In this document: positions 22,574 through 25,563 of the stretch, piece after piece
How the letters are laid out: every line of letters starts with the position of its first letter
Position numbering within the stretch: the stretch's first letter is position 1
Notes under the pieces: model-generated
The model's input: the letters and a program-made list of their open reading frames with translations, nothing else
The model's database searches: none
Told to the model about the DNA's origin: nothing
DNA from: CAZHAM01 sp964530415
GTDB taxonomy: Bacteria > Patescibacteriota > WWE3 > UBA101185 > UBA10185
Direction: 5' to 3'
DNA: 25,563 nucleotides
Assembly: GCA_964530415.1 (NCBI GenBank)
Contig: CAZHAM010000006.1
Span: forward strand, 1 to 25,563
Program-made: the position numbers and the translations under genes

Positions 22574-22984
22574 TTACCTTTTAGAAGTGAGCCAGTCAAA
22601 AAATCCGTACACCAGGCTCAAAGTTACTCCCGATACTACAAGCGACCATATGCCGTCAAGTTGCTTAGATGGTAGCATAAATCCGAATATTATCAACTCG
22701 GGCAAAAAGGCCTCATTTATTCCTAAACTTGATATAAAAATTGTTAAAACGTACAAAATGATTAAAGTTAGGATGCTGTTGATTATTAAAAACCCCATAC
22801 CGTCTCGTGGTAAACCTACAAGCGATAATACGGTCTTCACAAAATAATTTAGCAAAGTGACCGCCAATACGAGTAAAAACCATGTCTTATAAGGAGACTC
22901 CCCAAAGTTAAATGCCCCAAATAGGTACTGAGTGATGTTTAAAGATATGATCGAAAATACCAAAACTTTTAGAAAAGATTTCAT
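22574..22984 (-). CDS. Small four-TM membrane protein, phage holin IV / YvlD-like
   Basis: A 136-residue protein with four hydrophobic segments (about 5-24, 33-56, 64-88 and 108-130). It resembles the 'phage holin family 4' / YvlD group of chromosomal membrane proteins: 'LLNYFVKTVLSLVGLPRDGMGFLIINSILTLIILYVL' spans segments two and three, and 'GIWSLVVSGVTLSLVYGFFDWL' forms the fourth. Despite the family name, such genes are common housekeeping-type loci without lysis partners, and there is no endolysin here. The function is unknown. It sits between uvrC and secG and is probably cotranscribed with secG-murA. Confidence 0.75.
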   Translation of the reverse strand: MKSFLKVLVFSIISLNITQYLFGAFNFGESPYKTWFLLVLAVTLLNYFVKTVLSLVGLPRDGMGFLIINSILTLIILYVLTIFISSLGINEAFLPELIIFGFMLPSKQLDGIWSLVVSGVTLSLVYGFFDWLTSKR

Positions 22985-22992
22985 ACTACTTT

Positions 22993-23022
22993 ATTATACA
23001 TTTTGAATTTTTCTAAGTCTAA
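22993..23022 (-). promoter_or_regulatory. Promoter of the holin-like/secG/murA unit
   Basis: TTAGAC (23022-23017), an 18-nt spacer and a perfect TATAAT (22998-22993) lie on the minus strand, then 8 nt to the ATG at 22984. The -10 contains the TAA stop of uvrC, the same arrangement as ftsW/murG. It would let the cell-wall cluster be transcribed apart from uvrC. Confidence 0.55.
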
Positions 23023-24328
23023 GTTGATGGTGATATTTTTGAGCAAATCTGTGAGACTCGTCTCTCAGAGCAATTAACAGCGCCATTCCTGGGTTATCCT
23101 TTGCGATTCTGATTTCGGTAAAGTTATTTTCATTTTTAATAACAATTGTTTCAAATCTTTTTGCCAACCCGATTAAAGGCACATTAATATTTAGTTCTTT
23201 TAGCACACCGTCCACAGCACCAACCTGCCCTTTTCCGCCGTCAACAACTATTAGGTCCGGCATACCCCACTCAGTTCTTTTTAGTCTTCGACGTAATACT
23301 TCACGCATCATTTCGAAATCATCCGGGGTATCCTTGAGTCGAATTTTAAATTTTTTGTATTCGCTGTTAGTTATTTTTCCATCAATTGCAACAACCATTG
23401 ATCCAACAGAATCTTTACCTGAAATATTTGAGATATCGTAGCATTCAATTCGTCTGGGAAGCACTGGTAAAAAGGGCAATAAATTTTTAATTTCGGTAAT
23501 AGCTTTGGTTCTCGTGTCCTCGACTAAGTATGGATTTAAAATGTATTCCTTTGGATCGCTATATCCGGAAGTTATATAAATAAACTTGTTTAACAAATTT
23601 CTGTATGAAGCTGCTTGTTCAAACTCGAGCGCCTCGGAAGCTGCGTTCATTTTTGAATTCAGATCTTTTACAATTGCCGAACTGTCGCCGGATAAAATTC
23701 TCTTAAGCGTGTTTATATTGTCTTTATAAGCAGATAAACTTTTTGCATCGTTGTTTACACACGGTGCTGTACACAAACCAATATGCCCATACAAACACGG
23801 GTTGCCCAGTTTTCTGTATTTGCTAAATTTTGATGAGGAACAATCTCGGAACATGATAATTTTTCTTACTGTTTTTAAAACATGTTTTGCAGTAGTTGAA
23901 TCTACATAAGGTCCAAATATTATGTCGGTTTTTTGAAGATCTGTTTTTCGCGCAGTTAATACTTTTGTAATTTTTTCTTTTTTGGAATCAAACTCAAACT
24001 CATCTTTACGCAAAACAATATATAGGTAAGACTTGTCATCTTTTAATGAAATATTGTATTTAGGCTTATATTTTTTAATTAGCTCAGCCTCGAGCATTAA
24101 CGCGTCAAATTCTGATTTTGCCTCGATAAACTCTAAATCGGCTATTCTTTGTACCAGAGAGTAAGTTTTGGAGTTAGGATCGAGATTTAGTTTAAAATAC
24201 GAACCTACGCGGTTTCTCAGGCTCTTTGCCTTGCCAACATATATGATTTTACCCATTGAATTTTTAAACTTATAAATTCCGGGGAGTTTAGGGAGATTTT
24301 TAACTTTGGATAATACTTCTTGGTTCAC
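22994..24328 (-). CDS. uvrC: Excinuclease subunit UvrC, short form lacking HhH
   Basis: A 444-residue UvrC, the dual-incision nuclease of nucleotide excision repair. The N-terminal GIY-YIG nuclease is at 10-95 ('GIYKF' 17-21, 'IIYVGKAKSLRNRV' 28-41). The Cys-containing region 'GNPCLYGHIGLCTAPC' and the UVR motif ('NSKMNAASEALEFEQAASYRN') follow. The RNase H-like nuclease has 'CYDISNISGKDSVGS', 'DLIVVDGGKGQ' and 'RDESHRFAQKYHHQLR', so both cut sites look intact. The protein stops right there: the C-terminal helix-hairpin-helix DNA-binding tail (usual length about 600) is absent. It starts at GTG, 6 nt after a -10 box. Confidence 0.95.
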   Translation of the reverse strand: MNQEVLSKVKNLPKLPGIYKFKNSMGKIIYVGKAKSLRNRVGSYFKLNLDPNSKTYSLVQRIADLEFIEAKSEFDALMLEAELIKKYKPKYNISLKDDKSYLYIVLRKDEFEFDSKKEKITKVLTARKTDLQKTDIIFGPYVDSTTAKHVLKTVRKIIMFRDCSSSKFSKYRKLGNPCLYGHIGLCTAPCVNNDAKSLSAYKDNINTLKRILSGDSSAIVKDLNSKMNAASEALEFEQAASYRNLLNKFIYITSGYSDPKEYILNPYLVEDTRTKAITEIKNLLPFLPVLPRRIECYDISNISGKDSVGSMVVAIDGKITNSEYKKFKIRLKDTPDDFEMMREVLRRRLKRTEWGMPDLIVVDGGKGQVGAVDGVLKELNINVPLIGLAKRFETIVIKNENNFTEIRIAKDNPGMALLIALRDESHRFAQKYHHQLRLRKIQNV

Positions 24329-24334
24329 TTTCTG

Positions 24335-24343
24335 ATTTTATCA
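24335..24343 (-). promoter_or_regulatory. Extended -10 of uvrC, predicted leaderless mRNA
   Basis: TGATAAAAT on the minus strand combines the extended TGn element with TAAAAT, followed by exactly 6 nt and the GTG at 24328. An extended -10 explains the lack of a good -35. Confidence 0.55.
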
Positions 24344-24363
24344 CCTTAGAACTGTATTTAGGG

Positions 24364-24369
24364 TAAAAT
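24364..24369 (+). promoter_or_regulatory. -10 box for the transglutaminase-like gene
   Basis: TAAAAT ends 10 nt before the ATG at 24380, predicting a leader of about 3-4 nt. A second candidate, TATACT (24373-24378), is too close to the start. The promoter is back to back with that of uvrC in a 51-nt gap. Confidence 0.4.
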
Positions 24370-24379
24370 AGGTATACTT

Positions 24380-25563
24380 ATGCGAAACTTTTTTATAACT
24401 AAATTTTTTATGTTTTTGTTGGTTTGTTCGGTAATATCCGGCGTTTCGCGTGCGGAAGAAGAGAAACAGTTTTTGACCGAATATGACCTTTTATTCGATA
24501 TCCAAAACAATGGGGAAACGATAGTTAACCAAAATATTACGATTACAAATGTCCAGAACGATATTATAGCTACAAGCTATTCCTTAACCGTAAATGAGCT
24601 GTCTGTCTATGATATTAAAGCTTTCGCTGATGAAAAAGAGCTGAGTGTTATACAAAACGAGGATGTTCCCACCAAAACAACTGATTTGTCCATCAATTTC
24701 AACGATTACATCATAGGTGAAGGCAGACAGAATGAAATCAAAATTACATACAAATCAAAGGATATTACATCAAAATTCGGAGAGGTTTGGAACGTTCATA
24801 TCCCAAAAACCGAACTTTCGGAATCTACAACGAGATATAACATTCAGCTTAGAGTGCCTAAGGTATTCGGACCAAAAATATTTATTTCGCCCGTTCCTGT
24901 TTCAGAAAAAGAAGAGAAGGATTTTTTTATTTATGCGTTCACAAAGGAATCTTTAAATAACAAAGGCGTGAATGCTGCGTTTGGTAATTACCAGATTCTT
25001 AATTTTAAGTTAAATTACAATATTGAAAATCCTTACATTATTCCTGTTTCGTACGAAGTAGCTTTCCCTCCTGAAATAAGAGGATCTCAACAAGTTCAAT
25101 ATACTAACATTGATCCGAAACCCAAAAAAATGTATTTGGACAAAGACGGCAACACAATAGGTCTGTATCGATTAAACGGTAAAAGTAAAATGAATATCGA
25201 GCTGATTGGCTCGTCTAAGTTAATCGGTAAACAAGTTGACATTGAAAGCAGTGGAAAAATCATTGATTTACCCAAAAGATTGGTGCGCGATTATACAAAA
25301 GAGCAAAAGTTTTGGGAAACTGGTTCTCAGGTAGTATTGGGCATTTCACGAACTCTTTTTGATCCAAATAGTTCGGTAACTTCAAATACTCAAAAAATAT
25401 ATAACTACATCGTAAGTAATATGGAATACGACTTTGAACTAATCGATACCGGTGAAATGCAAAGAAAAGGCGCGGAAAAGGCTCTTATTCGAAAGGAGGG
25501 AAATGCTTGTATGGAGTTTACAGACTCATTTGTGGCAATATCCCGCGCTATGGGAATTCCTGC
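24380..25563 (+). CDS. Exported transglutaminase-like protein, partial
   Basis: An open frame of 394 complete codons from ATG 24380 to the right edge with no stop. A signal peptide is clear: 'MRNFFITKFFMFLLVCSVISGVSRA' then an acidic stretch. Residues 30-330 are beta-rich repeats with no motif I know ('DLLFDIQNNGETIVNQNITI', 'YDIKAFADEKEL', 'NEIKITYKSKDI'). Near the end a transglutaminase/papain-like core begins: 'TQKIYNYIVSNMEYDF' and then 'GNACMEFTDSFVAISRAMGIP', where Cys377 is the expected catalytic cysteine. The His and Asp lie beyond the window. Such proteins may be proteases or crosslinking enzymes of the cell surface; the substrate is unknown. It is divergent from uvrC. Confidence 0.85.
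   Translation, partial: MRNFFITKFFMFLLVCSVISGVSRAEEEKQFLTEYDLLFDIQNNGETIVNQNITITNVQNDIIATSYSLTVNELSVYDIKAFADEKELSVIQNEDVPTKTTDLSINFNDYIIGEGRQNEIKITYKSKDITSKFGEVWNVHIPKTELSESTTRYNIQLRVPKVFGPKIFISPVPVSEKEEKDFFIYAFTKESLNNKGVNAAFGNYQILNFKLNYNIENPYIIPVSYEVAFPPEIRGSQQVQYTNIDPKPKKMYLDKDGNTIGLYRLNGKSKMNIELIGSSKLIGKQVDIESSGKIIDLPKRLVRDYTKEQKFWETGSQVVLGISRTLFDPNSSVTSNTQKIYNYIVSNMEYDFELIDTGEMQRKGAEKALIRKEGNACMEFTDSFVAISRAMGIP

Noticed and set aside
22574..22984. Prophage lysis cassette, from the holin-like call
   Set aside because: There is no endolysin, integrase, portal or other phage gene nearby. The neighbours are housekeeping genes, and chromosomal proteins of this type are common.
1..25563. Alternative genetic code (TGA as glycine)
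   Set aside because: rodA, ftsQ and secG end in TGA at the expected protein ends, and no gene has an internal TGA.
1..25563. CRISPR arrays, insertion sequences, inteins and rho-independent terminators
   Set aside because: No regularly spaced repeats, transposase frames, intein splicing motifs in nrdJ or other genes, or strong GC hairpins followed by T-tracts were found by eye on either strand.

Overview
The window looks like a piece of a reduced, AT-rich bacterial genome of the Candidate Phyla Radiation (Patescibacteria). A Microgenomates, Katanobacteria/WWE3 or Dojkabacteria-like lineage is my inference. The grounds are: tightly packed and often overlapping genes; a short UvrC without its helix-hairpin-helix tail; a type-2-like IleRS; an RNHCP-domain protein; a B12-dependent class II ribonucleotide reductase as the only reductase seen; and strongly divergent MurA, MraY and MurG. 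TGA is a normal stop (rodA, ftsQ, secG), so this is genetic code 11 and not the recoded Gracilibacteria/Absconditabacteria code.

Layout. Positions 1-3052 hold cell-surface glycan genes: a partial Wzx-type flippase (minus, runs off the left edge), an anchored clan GH-A-like glycosidase (minus) and, divergently, a GH18-like protein (plus). Positions 3053-4062 hold tRNA-Val(CAC), a small repeat region and an unknown multi-pass membrane protein. Signal peptidase I (plus, 4145-4699) meets rpmA/rplU (minus, 4686-5393) tail to tail. From 24328 down to 5460 everything is on the minus strand, in transcription order: uvrC, a 4-TM holin-like protein, secG, murA, mraY, ftsW, murG, ftsQ, ftsA, ftsZ, then nrdJ, a PduO-type cobalamin adenosyltransferase, ileS, rodA, a PilM-like/LytR_C fusion and an RNHCP protein. 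A secreted transglutaminase-like protein (plus) begins at 24380 and runs off the right edge.

How they fit together. murA, mraY, murG and ftsW cover the first step, the membrane steps and polymerisation of peptidoglycan. ftsQ, ftsA and ftsZ form the division machinery, and rodA supplies elongation. The Mur ligases (murC-F), ftsI and ftsL are not in the cluster. nrdJ sits next to the enzyme that makes its cofactor, adenosylcobalamin.

Most interesting points. (1) Start sites suggest widespread leaderless or near-leaderless transcription: six genes have a -10-like hexamer exactly 6 nt before ATG/GTG, and several -10 boxes are built into the stop codon of the preceding gene. (2) nrdJ breaks this rule, with an approximately 70-nt potentially structured leader that may be a B12- or nucleotide-responsive element. 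(3) MurA, MraY and MurG each lack or alter residues normally treated as catalytic or diagnostic. No CRISPR array, insertion sequence, intein or phage module was seen.
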